Origin: Tritrichomonas musculus
Taxonomy: Eukaryota > Parabasalia > Tritrichomonadida > Tritrichomonadidae
Direction of reading: 5' to 3'
NCBI GenBank assembly: GCA_039105265.1
Contig: JAPFFF010000021.1
Span: 2,418,001 to 2,482,000 of the forward strand
DNA length: 64,000 nucleotides
The translations under genes were made by a program, and so were the position numbers. The notes under the pieces were generated by a model. That model was given only the letters and a program-made list of their open reading frames with translations. It searched no databases and was not told where the DNA came from. Numbering within the stretch: position 1 is the stretch's first letter; the number at the start of each line of letters is the position of its first letter. Positions 51,676 through 62,553 of the stretch are shown piece by piece.

Positions 51676-51864
51676 TAATTATTTACGATTAAAAATGATA
51701 ACAATTCAATTGAATTAAAATTATTGAAAAGTTTTAAAAAAAAAAAAAAAAAAACAAGAAAACTAACGCGCGATATAATTATAAATCATTTAATAAACTA
51801 TAATCATTGAACATACATAAATGTTTTTTGTATTTTGAAATTCAATTAATAATGAATATCATTT

Positions 51865-51903
51865 AATGACAACTTTTTGAGCTTTGCTCAAAAAGTTGTC
51901 ATT
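51865..51903. repeat. Perfect hairpin 1 of 3
   Basis: 18-bp perfect stem AATGACAACTTTTTGAGC, loop TTT, then its complement. Shares the core ACTTTTTGAGC-N3-GCTCAAAAAGT with the two hairpins downstream. Confidence 0.85.
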
Positions 51904-52001
51904 CTTGATATCTATTAGGTATAATATTTCATTTATTTTCTTCATGGAAGTTGATTTATGTAAGTTTTGAAAAGAAATCAAATTTGAAAATAATAAAGGG
52001 C

Positions 52002-52028
52002 CACTTTTTGAGCGAAGCTCAAAAAGTG
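52002..52028. repeat. Perfect hairpin 2 of 3
   Basis: 12-bp perfect stem CACTTTTTGAGC with loop GAA. It starts exactly 120 bp before hairpin 3. Confidence 0.85.
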
Positions 52029-52121
52029 TCCAAGCATAAGATTCATTTCGGTTATGTAATAACTTGGTTATAGCTGGTTTTGATGTTTGAATATCTGAAT
52101 TGAGGAAATTGCAAGAAACGC

Positions 52122-52148
52122 CACTTTTTGAGCTTCGCTCAAAAAGTG
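52122..52148. repeat. Perfect hairpin 3 of 3
   Basis: Same stem CACTTTTTGAGC, loop TTC, which is the reverse complement of the loop in hairpin 2; so hairpin 3 equals hairpin 2 inverted. Confidence 0.85.
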
Positions 52149-52246
52149 TCTATGCTTTAGATAATAATGGCGTAATAATATATTTTTCTTTCAAGAACAA
52201 TGTTCTATTTTAAGCAAGTATTCTATAAAAAAAAACGATTAAAATA

Positions 52247-53295
52247 GGGACTATATCAAAATTTCCACTTTTTCTCTGGCCAGTATCAAAATTTTCAATT
52301 AAAAAAAAATAAGTATCATTTTTTAATAGAAAAAAAAATTCTAGTATCATATTTTAATAGAAAAACATTTCATGAGTATCACTTTTTTTTATCAATTTTT
52401 TTATCTTTTGCAACAAGTACACAGGAAAAATCTAAAAAAAAATATATCTCGAATCAGCTACAGGAGAACGTTCAAATGATAGTATTTTTATGCAAAAGTA
52501 AACAACTCGCTCGACATATTAAAATTTATTTCACCAAGAATCATTCGAAAAAAAGTATTTAACGCTGGTTTATTGTAGAAAAACAAGTTTAACATAATTT
52601 TTCTCAGCAACATGAGCTAAAAACCAGTTTTTCAAATCGATGTCTAATTACGAATAATCAATTTTTTTACGGGTCTACTCATGTACCAAGTTTTACTGCT
52701 TCAATTAATATTCTTTATCATTTTTTACATATATTCATGACTACAAATACTATGTAATTCGCTTTCTATTTTTGAAAATTCTCATGAATATTCAAAAAAT
52801 TATTCAAAAAACAGAGACAAAAATATGTTATATCTACACTATATATAGTATAACTTTAAAATATAGTAGTATTGTTTCTTTATTTTCTTTTTTATGTCTA
52901 AAAACTTAATAATTTTGCAAAATTGTAAACGAATAATAAACGTTCTTCTTTTTCATTTATTTTTCTTTTCATCAAATTATAAATTCTTTGAGCTTTTTTC
53001 TAATGAAAAATTTAACATTTTAAAAATATTTAGAATTAAATTATTGTAATTTAATGAAAATGATTAAATATTATAATCTAATGAAAATTATCCAATTAAT
53101 ATGATTGAATGTACTTGATTGTTTAAAATAATTCGATATTTATAAAAAATGCAATTGTTTGAATGTGATTATTTAGAAGATTTAATTTGATTAGAAGAAT
53201 GTGATTGATTAAAAAATTTATTTGAATCAATTATATTCAATTATCCCTAGGTAATCACTTTCATTTTTTCATTCGCTTTAATTCAATCACTTTTA
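52247..53295 (+). repeat. Left unique arm of the foldback element
   Basis: About 1.05 kb, matching 60847-61896 in inverted orientation. Shared landmarks include CTCTGGCCAG near the tip, TCGCTCGACATATT, GGGTCTACTCATG, ACTATATATAGT and ATCCCTAGGTAATCAC near the tandem array. Confidence 0.85.
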
Positions 53296-54872
53296 CTCAT
53301 TCAATCATTTCATTCATTCAATCATTTCATTCATTCAATCACTTTCATTCATTCAATCACTTTCATTAATTCAATCACTTTCATTCATTCAATCACTTTC
53401 ATTCATTCAATCACTTTCATTCATTCAATCATTTCTTTCATTCAATCATTTCATTCATTCAATCATTTCATTCATTCAATCACTTTCATTCATTCAATCA
53501 TTTCATTCATTCAATCACTTTCATTCATTCAATCACTTTCATTCATTCAATCATTTCATTCATTCAATCACTTTCATTCATTCAATCATTTCATTCATTC
53601 AATCACTTTCATTCATTCAATCATTTCATTCATTCAATCACTTTCATTCATTCAATCACTTTCATTCATTCAATCATTTCATTCATTCAATCATTTCATT
53701 CATTCAATCACTTTCATTCATTCAATCACTTTCATTCATTCAATCACTTTCATTCATTCAATCACTTTCATTCATTCAATCATTTCATTCATTCAATCAC
53801 TTTCATTCATTCAATCACTTTCATTCATTCAATCATTTCATTCATTCAATCACTTTCATTCATTCAATCATTTCATTCATTCAATCACTTTCATTCATTC
53901 AATCACTTTCATTCATTCAATCACTTTCATTCATTCAATCATTTCATTCATTCAATCATTTCATTCATTCAATCATTTCATTCATTCAATCATTTCATTC
54001 ATTCAATCACTTTCATTCATTCAATCATTTCATTAATTCAATCATTTCATTCATTCAATCATTTCATTCATTCAATCACTTTCATTCATTCAATCATTTC
54101 ATTCATTCAATCACTTTCATTCATTCAATCATTTCATTCATTCAATCACTTTCATTCATTCAATCACTTTCATTCATTCAATCACTTTCATTCATTCAAT
54201 CATTTCATTAATTCAATCATTTCATTCATTCAATCATTTCATTCATTCAATCACTTTCATTCATTCAATCATTTCATTCATTCAATCACTTTCATTCATT
54301 CAATCATTTCATTCATTCAATCACTTTCATTCATTCAATCACTTTCATTCATTCAATCATTTCATTCATTCAATCATTTCATTCATTCAATCATTTCATT
54401 CATTCAATCATTTCATTCATTCAATCATTTCATTCATTCAATCATTTCATTCATTCAATCACTTTCATTCATTCAATCATTTCATTAATTCAATCATTTC
54501 ATTCATTCAATCATTTCATTCATTCAATCACTTTCATTCATTCAATCACTTTCATTCATTCAATCATTTCATTCATTCAATCACTTTCATTCATTCAATC
54601 ACTTTCATTCATTCAATCATTTCATTCATTCAATCATTTCATTCATTCAATCATTTCATTCATTCAATCATTTCATTCATTCAATCATTTCATTCATTCA
54701 ATCACTTTCATTCATTCAATCACTTTCATTCATTCAATCACTTTCATTCATTCAATCACTTTCATTCATTCAATCACTTTCATTCATTCAAATCACATTC
54801 AATCACTTTCATTCATTCAATCTTTAATTCATTCAATCATTTCATTCATTCAATCACTTTCATTCATTCAAT
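53296..54872 (+). repeat. Left 17/18-bp tandem array
   Basis: About 90 units of TTTCATTCATTCAATCA(C), mixing 17-bp and 18-bp versions in irregular order. A few variants (TTTCATTAATTCAATCA) recur at intervals, so larger blocks have been copied within the array. Confidence 0.95.
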
Positions 54873-55143
54873 TAGAATAGATTTTAATGATATAATCCTT
54901 TAGAAACATTTAAATTTTCTCTATTTTTCAGAAGAAATAGGATACCCGATGATGATTATTAACAATTATTGCAATCATATTCAGAATGATTCTTAGTTTT
55001 TGCTTATAATTATTATAATTTTGATCATCAAATAAATTGGTTAAAATTTGAAAGTATTTTTCTGTATTTTTATCTTCATTTACAAAGGAGAGAATATTGG
55101 CTTGAACCATTCTCATTTGCTGTATATATTTCTTACAATCCAT
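54873..55143 (-). pseudogene. Captured 5' fragment of an ankyrin (DUF3447-type) gene
   Basis: From the ATG at 55143 the minus strand reads DCKKYIQQMRMVQANILSF, a middle part with KYFQILTNLFDDQNYNNYKQ, and IIVNNHHRVSYFF, then a stop; in the same frame it continues KIEKI, another stop, and MFLKDYIIKIYSN. This is the N-terminal helical region of the trichomonad DUF3447/ankyrin family, where NNHHR..FF.KIEKIL is typical. It ends exactly where the tandem array begins, so it looks like a gene 5' end captured by, or cut by, the foldback element. Confidence 0.6.
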
Positions 55144-55250
55144 TACGTTTTGCTTATAGGTGGTTGACTCTTCTCAATTTTTTAATGTTAAATAAAATGA
55201 TATTAAATTAGAAATTTATCTCATATAAACTATTTAAACATAATTTATTT

Positions 55251-55432
55251 AGATTAGAAAACTATTCGTTCGTTAGCGGCCGAGAAATCAATTTTCTCAC
55301 AATTTTTTTAATAAGTTCAGAAATTTTTTTTTTTATTAAAGGATTTTTGCTAAACTTTTTCAGCTAAAATGTATTCAATTTTATGCATTTTTAATTTCTA
55401 GACCGCTAACGAATGAATATTCTTTTAATCTG
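55251..55432. mobile_element. Palindromic MITE of about 180 bp
   Basis: Inverted ends of about 38 bp: the left end contains CGTTCGTTAGCGGCCGAGAA and the right end, reverse-complemented, CATTCGTTAGCGGTCTAGAA, with matching flanks starting AGATTA. No coding capacity. It lies just upstream of the captured ankyrin fragment. TSD not clear. Confidence 0.6.
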
Positions 55433-56049
55433 TATAAATTTATAGCATATTCTTATAAGAAAAATATATATCAATCTCACGAATTTTTATTTTTTTTGAC
55501 ACATAAACTACCTATGTTTTACTTTATCAAAACTGAGTGAATATACAAAAAGTTTCAAAGCTCATAATTTTTTTATAGCTTTGAAAATTCAATAGTTTAT
55601 TTTTTATTCTGATATTTTTTCAAATTTCAATTTCTATGAGTGACTGGTTTATAAATCAATTTGATGTTACTTTTAGCTTTGTTAAAATAATTACCAAATA
55701 CAATGCACATGATTTGTTTCTAATTTTTATGTGCTCATTATGTAAATCATTTTATATAACCAAAAAATCAGCAAAAAACGCCATTGTAAAGATAAATGTA
55801 ACATCAAAAGACTTGAAAATAATTTAATGTTAAAATATTTAATGATTTTACTTTCGAAAAAAACATTTCGTCCAATTTATGAAGAGATCAAAACAAAAAT
55901 TTCAGGGTTTGGTGATTTCATCATCTAGAACTACTGGGGTTTATCAGTTTTGATTATGAAAAATATGATCCAGAATATCAATAATTTTTGCTTTGCTTAT
56001 AGCAAGTGTTGCAGATATATAACGTGCTCGAGTGAATGGAATTCAATTC
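55433..56049. other. Foldback interior, no gene seen
   Basis: AT-rich. The open frame at 55636-55827 has no domain-like pattern and is not supported by a motif. Confidence 0.35.
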
Positions 56050-56830
56050 TTTCATTTTCAGCATGAGTAGTAAGATTAAGGGATGCGACGTATACTCACT
56101 CTACACGCTTTTAAAACCTTCTAAGACCTCCGAGAACACTTATGGACCTTCAATATATATAGCTTTCCAACGAGTTTCTAAACCATAGATCGAACTTTAG
56201 TGAGTTAATGATATACATGAGAGGGTTCCTCAGTAAAGTTCTAGTAACCGATATAACTACACTGAAATCCTGTTTACGATATCTCTATAAATAACCCCAA
56301 ACACGAATTTAAAAGATTTTTTAATCCAATATTCATAAATAAAATATGACTACAGAAATGAGTTTCAGAGAAATACCTTCTACGAATAGTAAGAACAAGA
56401 ATACAACAGAGCCAAGTCTAGAAGAGTTGTATACTATAGATGATTTACCATTACTGAAAAGAGCGATTACGGAGTTAACTGCTAAATGCGACCATAAAAC
56501 ATTTAATACTCAGTTATGTCTTAATCTTAATGCTAGTAAATTCAATGCTAGATCCTTAAATGAAGATTTACCCATAAAGAATAAACGATTCACGAAACGC
56601 AATGATAAGCTCTGTAATATATCTTGAACAGTACCACGAAAGAATATCGAACCAGAAAAGAGTGATACATATAAATCTAGATATTACGATCAAAATACGA
56701 AATCATTTAGTACCTAGCACAATTTCTTGAAGTACTAAATCGACACGTGAAAAGGTTAGATCTACCTCGATATCTATCCTGTTTAGTAACCTCAAGGATA
56801 AAATGGTATTTTTCATTAAACATTACTATA
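56050..56830 (+). other. Compositionally distinct segment with a TATA-like box and a short open frame
   Basis: This stretch is visibly GC-richer and more varied than the rest of the interior. CTATAAATAACCCC at 56284-56297 is a canonical-looking TATA box 62 bases before the ATG at 56346. The 93-codon frame (TTEMSFREIPSTNSKNKN, LYTIDDLPLLKRAITELT, CLNLNASKFNARSLNEDL) is hydrophilic and has protein-like composition; after its stop a second frame continues with EQYHERISNQKRVIHINLDI. It may be the 5' end of a retroelement or other mobile gene, cut off by the mariner insertion at 56831. No family recognised. Confidence 0.4.
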
Positions 56831-57723
56831 GGCCATTCAATAAGTTCGTAACTTCTACTTTTTAGAAAGTAGAAATGATTATTCAAATAATAAATATAAT
56901 AATAATAATATATGAACGATACTCTATAATTTGCTAAAATAGTTTGCTATTATAACTAATATTCACTGAGTTGTTGTGAGTTTAAAATTTATTACTTTTA
57001 AATTTTCATTTTTTGGAATATTAAAGGAGTTATAAAAATATTTAGTTCAAATCATATGAATGATAAAAAAAATTGTCAAATTGATATATTTTTGGAAACA
57101 TGCCAAATTATGTTTATCCAAACCTAAAAATTATATATGGCTCAATATGCATACGTTATGATCCGTTAAAGTACGTTAAGCCTTACTTTTTCAAAAGAAT
57201 CTATGGTTTGAAGCCCTATTCAAAAGATTCATAAAAAAAAATATATTAATTAATAAGACATTGATTTAATATATATGTATATAAAAAATCAATGAAAAGT
57301 AATTGTTATATATTTCCAAATGTATATATATATTCAAATTTTTGAAAAAAAATAGCCAAAAAAGGTCAAAATCATTGAATTTTTTTATTGAAACATTTTT
57401 ATTTAGATATTTTCAAAACCATTGGTTAATGATTTATCAATTTTATAATTAATTATAATAATAGTGTATGTATATTACCTATATCAATATTCGGATAAAT
57501 GAAAAGTATTTCATGCATTGAGTAAATACCACAAAAATTCAATAATCATTTTTCAGCCTTAAATTGAAAAAAATCTCTTAAAAGTACTGAATAATAAATT
57601 AAACAAAAATCGAAAATAATAAATGTATAGATATTGATGAAATGCTTATATATAAATAAATAAATATTTTATATCATATCTATATGTGGAAAAAAGTGCC
57701 AGTTACGAACTTATTGAATGACC
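56831..57723. mobile_element. Mariner-like non-autonomous element, 893 bp
   Basis: Ends GGCCATTCAATAAGTTCGTA on the left and, reverse-complemented, GGTCATTCAATAAGTTCGTA on the right, each next to TA (56829-56830, 57724-57725). The ATAAGTTCG word is typical of mariner terminal repeats. The inside is AT-rich without a transposase. Confidence 0.7.
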
Positions 57724-58389
57724 TATATTATCGAATACATTACTTACATATATCTTTTACAGATACATCACATCGAGTAACCTATCAAATACATTATTTG
57801 TAAATACATAACAAATTCGTGTTAAGTAATATATTGACACAGAACACAGATCATACACATATATTTTTGGATAATACTCGACATATCGAAAACTATGAAA
57901 TGCATTAACAACAATAATATTAACGAATAAATTAGTGAGTACATTATCGAATACATTTATATTAACAATAGCAATCATGCATTAAAGAATACATTTGCAA
58001 TTTTAGAAATGATTTATAAACTGTAATAAGTGGACCTTTACGAATACATTTACGATTATACATTAATAAATACATGAATGAATATATTTATGACAGCATT
58101 AACCAATACCAACTTAAACCACTTTTAACGAATTTCATATGTGAACCCTATACTAGAAAATACTGTTTTCGATCGAAATGTTTTTTGAAAATTTTTAATT
58201 ATAAATTTTTGACCTAAACTTTTTCATAATTTGGAAGTATTGAAAGATATATTCTATGAGTTTATTCAATGCTGATAAGTTTACAGCATTTTTGGAATGT
58301 ACGCCCTTAATAACTTTTTCATGAGTACATTCCATAAATCCTCTTATTTTAATATTATTATTACTTTATAAAGCTCTCTGTTTTTTAAA
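57724..58389. other. Foldback interior with degenerate CGAATACATT repeats
   Basis: Words like CGAATACATT and AAATACATT recur about ten times between 57730 and 58090, giving a loose, decayed tandem repeat. A short hairpin GGAATGTAC...GTACATTCC lies at about 58294-58333. No gene. Confidence 0.45.
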
Positions 58390-58401
58390 TTGAGTACAGC
58401 T

Positions 58402-58936
58402 GTTTTGGAAATAGATTAGAATTTTTTGGACACAAAATAGGGACGAACATTTTCTATTCAATTTAATCATACTTAAGGTACAAATCTCATACGTTAAAAA
58501 TTGAAAAAAGGCACGTTAAAATTTTAAGAAAAGCACCCTCCCAGAAAAAGTTTAAATTTCAATTGGTGTCAGATTTTGATTTCTGAACTTTATTTTTTAT
58601 ATAATTCAATTAAAAATTTTTTTATTAATTTTTTATATAACATGTCGAAAAATTAAATAAATGTCAAAAAAATTGCGGTTGGGTAACGTATGAGATTTGT
58701 ACCTTAAAAACAGTCTTAAGAGATAGATTAAAGAAATTTTATAGTGTTTTAAAACACAATAAATTGGTAAAAGAATTGTTAAGATTTTTTATTTTTCCTC
58801 AAAAAAAAAAAAAAAATGCAAATTGAATGGAAAATAATCATTCACTATTTTATTTCGAAGAAATTTTTAGCGGTCTTATAAACACATTTAAATCATGCTA
58901 TTTTATTTCCAAAAAATTCTAATCTATTTCCAAAAC
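58402..58936. mobile_element. Palindromic element with a second one nested inside
   Basis: Inverted ends containing TTTTGGAAATAGATTAGAAT (left about 58403, right about 58916-58935), about 38 bp long with few mismatches. It surrounds the TTAA-flanked element at 58473-58707. No coding frame. Confidence 0.6.
58473..58707. mobile_element. TTAA-flanked mini-element
   Basis: Perfect inverted ends of about 24 bp beginning TTAAGGTACAAATCTCATAC. TTAA at both outer edges fits insertion of a piggyBac- or Kolobok-type MITE. Size 235 bp. Confidence 0.6.
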
Positions 58937-59131
58937 CGCAGTATTCATCAAAAAATTAATATTAGATTCTTTATGTCTGTGAACTTTTAAAAAAATATAT
59001 ATAAAAGTATGCTTTATGTATTGAGTTTGGTTCTCTGAGATTTAACATTCGTTGAGATTGATGCATTCTAAAAATAACGGTTATGGAGAATCATTGTAAA
59101 GATATTGAATGAATTAAAATGAAATAAAGAA

Positions 59132-60846
59132 TTAAAATGATTGAATGAATGAAAGTGATTGAATGAATGAAAGTGATTGAATGAATGAAAGTGATTGAAT
59201 GAATGAAATGATTGAATGAATGAAATGATTGAATGAATGAAATGATTGAATGAATGAAAGTGATTGAATGAATGAAAGTGATTGAATGAATGAAATGATT
59301 GAATGAATGAAAGTGATTGAATGAATGAAATGATTGAATGAATGAAAGTGATTGAATGAATGAAATGATTGAATGAATGAAAGTGATTGAATGAATGAAA
59401 TGATTGAATGAATGAAATGATTGAATGAATGAAAGTGATTGAATGAATGAAAGTGATTGAATGAATGAAATGATTGAATGAATGAAAGTGATTGAATGAA
59501 TGAAATGATTGAATGAATGAAAGTGATTGAATGAATGAAAGTGATTGAATGAATGAAATGATTGAATGAATGAAAGTGATTGAATGAATGAAATGATTGA
59601 ATGAATGAAATGATTGAATGAATGAAAGTGATTGAATGAATGAAATGATTGAATGAATGAAAGTGATTGAATGAATGAAATGATTGAATGAATGAAATGA
59701 TTGAATGAATGAAATGATTGAATGAATGAAAGTGATTGAATGAATGAAAGTGATTGAATGAATGAAAGTGATTGAATGAATGAAAGTGATTGAATGAATG
59801 AAAGTGATTGAATGAATGAAAGTGATTGAATGAATGAAAGTGATTGAATGAATGAAAGTGATTGAATGAATGAAATGATTGAATGAATGAAAGTGATTGA
59901 ATGAATGAAATGATTGAATGAATGAAAGTGATTGAATGAATGAAATGATTGAATGAAAGAAATGATTGAATGAATGAAAGTGATTGAATGAATGAAAGTG
60001 ATTGAATGAATGAAAGTGATTGAATGAATGAAAGTGATTGAATGAATGAAAGTGATTGAATGAATGAAAGTGATTGAATGAATGAAATGATTGAATGAAT
60101 GAAAGTGATTGAATGAATGAAATGATTGAATGAATGAAATGATTGAATGAATGAAATGATTGAATGAATGAAAGTGATTGAATGAATGAAATGATTGAAT
60201 GAATGAAAGTGATTGAATGAATGAAAGTGATTGAATGAATGAAAGTGATTGAATGAATGAAATGATTGAATGAATGAAAGTGATTGAATGAATGAAATGA
60301 TTGAATGAATGAAAGTGATTGAATGAATGAAATGATTGAATGAAAGAAATGATTGAATGAATGAAAGTGATTGAATGAATGAAAGTGATTGAATGAATGA
60401 AATGATTGAATGAATGAAAGTGATTGAATGAATGAAATGATTGAATGAATGAAATGATTGAATGAATGAAAGTGATTGAATGAATGAAATGATTGAATGA
60501 ATGAAATGATTGAATGAATTAAATGATTGAATGAATGAAATGATTGAATGAATGAAAGTGATTGAATGAATGAAATGATTGAATGAATGAAATGATTGAA
60601 TGAATGAAATGATTGAATGAATGAAATGATTGAATGAATGAAAGTGATTGAATGAATGAAAGTGATTGAATGAATGAAATGATTGAATGAATGAAAGTGA
60701 TTGAATGAATGAAATGATTGAATGAATTAAATGATTGAATGAATGAAGTGATTGAATTATGAAAGTGATTGAATGAATGAAAGTGATTGAATGAATGAAA
60801 GTGATTGAATGAATGAAATGATTGAATGAATGAAATGATTGAATGA
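59132..60846 (-). repeat. Right 17/18-bp tandem array
   Basis: Just under 100 units of (G)TGATTGAATGAATGAAA, the exact complement of the left array unit. The order of 17- and 18-bp units is not a mirror image of the left array over the stretches compared, so the arrays have diverged by internal copying while the outer arms stayed alike. Confidence 0.95.
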
Positions 60847-61896
60847 GTAAAAGTGATTGAATTAAAGCGAATGAAAAAATGAAAGTGATTACCTAGGGAT
60901 AATTGAATATAATTGATTCAAATAAATTTTTTAATCAATCACATTCTTCTAATCAAATTAAATCTTCTAAATAATCACATTCAAACAATTGCATTTTTTA
61001 TAAATATCGAATTATTTTAAACAATCAAGTACATTCAATCATATTAATTGGATAATTTTCATTAGATTATAATATTTAATCATTTTCATTAAATTACAAT
61101 AATTTAATTCTAAATATTTTTAAAATGTTAAATTTTTCATTAGAAAAAAGCTCAAAGAATTTATAATTTGATGAAAAGAAAAATAAATGAAAAAGAAGAA
61201 CGTTTATTATTCGTTTACAATTTTGCAAAATTATTAAGTTTTTAGACATAAAAAAGAAAATAAAGAAACAATACTACTATATTTTAAAGTTATACTATAT
61301 ATAGTGTAGATATAACATATTTTTGTCTCTGTTTTTTGAATAATTTTTTGAATATTCATGAGAATTTTCAAAAATAGAAAGCGAATTACATAGTATTTGT
61401 AGTCATGAATATATGTAAAAAATGATAAAGAATATTAATTGAAGCAGTAAAACTTGGTACATGAGTAGACCCGTAAAAAAATTGATTATTCGTAATTAGA
61501 CATCGATTTGAAAAACTGGTTTTTAGCTCATGTTGCTGAGAAAAATTATGTTAAACTTGTTTTTCTACAATAAACCAGCGTTAAATACTTTTTTTCGAAT
61601 GATTCTTGGTGAAATAAATTTTAATATGTCGAGCGAGTTGTTTACTTTTGCATAAAAATACTATCATTTGAACGTTCTCCTGTAGCTGATTCGAGATATA
61701 TTTTTTTTTAGATTTTTCCTGTGTACTTGTTGCAAAAGATAAAAAAATTGATAAAAAAAAGTGATACTCATGAAATGTTTTTCTATTAAAATATGATACT
61801 AGAATTTTTTTTTCTATTAAAAAATGATACTTATTTTTTTTTAATTGAAAATTTTGATACTGGCCAGAGAAAAAGTGGAAATTTTGATATAGTCCC
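60847..61896 (-). repeat. Right unique arm of the foldback element
   Basis: Inverted partner of 52247-53295. A 105-codon minus-strand frame at its tip begins in the flanking TSD (ATG formed with the host base) and has no domain-like pattern, so I do not call it a gene. Confidence 0.85.
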
Positions 61897-61938
61897 ATTA
61901 AAATAAATAGAAAAATAATTGACTGTATTTGGTTTGTA

Positions 61939-62328
61939 CAGTAAGGTTGTAAAATTCAAAAACGTCTCAAAAGAGGAAAATCTACTTTTTCATAGAAAAC
62001 GATTAAAATGAATTTAAAATAAAAGTCAAAATAACGAATTTAATTCAAATTTGGATTTTCCTTTATAGCGTTGCAAAAATGGAAAATTCACTTTTTGAAT
62101 GATGCCCATTTTTTCAAATAGAGATAGGAAAGCACTATTTGATGAATATAATGTCGCAAACAGTTGTGTGATAAACTTAATCATGGAAATATTATTTCTT
62201 AAAATGGTAGGTTTAAACAAGATTTTCTCTCTATTTCTTTATTTCTTTCATTTTTATTAATGAAAATTTTTTTCTCAAAAAGTCGATTTTCCTATTTTGA
62301 AACGTTTTCCAATTTTGAAACCTTACTG
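61939..62328. mobile_element. Mariner-type MITE, copy 2
   Basis: Ends CAGTAAGGTT on both sides, flanked by TA (61937-61938, 62329-62330). It is inverted relative to copy 1 at 8503-8874 and almost identical to it, with a short extra segment (about 17 bp) near its right end. It begins 33 bp beyond the foldback element's TSD. Confidence 0.8.
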
Positions 62329-62421
62329 TAAATTACATATTCTTAAATTTTTTTCAATATAAAGAAATGATAAATAGCACACTGTTATGGTGAAGTGACC
62401 ATCACAGTATTCAAAAAATAA

Positions 62422-62506
62422 AACTTTTTGATAAATGTAATAAGAACTTTTTAATAAATGTAATAAGAACTTTTTAATAAAAGTAATAAGAACTTTTTGA
62501 TAAAAG
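62422..62506. repeat. 23-bp tandem repeat, 3.7 copies
   Basis: Units AACTTTTTGATAAATGTAAT plus AAG at 62422, 62445, 62468 and 62491, with one or two base changes each. Confidence 0.85.
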
Positions 62507-62553
62507 ATTTATAATTTTGGCGCCTTTTATATCCAAAATTGGAAAGGATTACT

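Larger units (their letters stand above)
52247..61896. mobile_element. Giant foldback / Mutator-like element with 9-bp TSD
   Basis: The element starts GGGACTATATCAAAATTTCC and ends with the exact complement. Perfect 9-bp direct repeats ATTAAAATA flank it (52238-52246 and 61897-61905). Each arm consists of about 1.05 kb of unique AT-rich sequence (52247-53295 and 60847-61896, nearly identical when inverted over all the parts I compared) followed by 1.6-1.7 kb of 17/18-bp tandem repeats. The interior is about 4.3 kb. Long inverted arms built partly of short tandem repeats plus a 9-bp TSD is the hallmark of foldback elements, and a 9-bp TSD also fits the Mutator/MULE superfamily. No transposase frame is visible, so it is non-autonomous. 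It carries a captured ankyrin-gene fragment at 54873-55143. Confidence 0.85.

Noticed and set aside
55636-55827. 63-codon plus-strand frame in the foldback interior
   Set aside because: Short and motif-free in AT-rich DNA.
61581-61898. 105-codon minus-strand frame in the right arm of the foldback element
   Set aside because: The ATG depends on the flanking host base and the left arm lacks it; no domain pattern.
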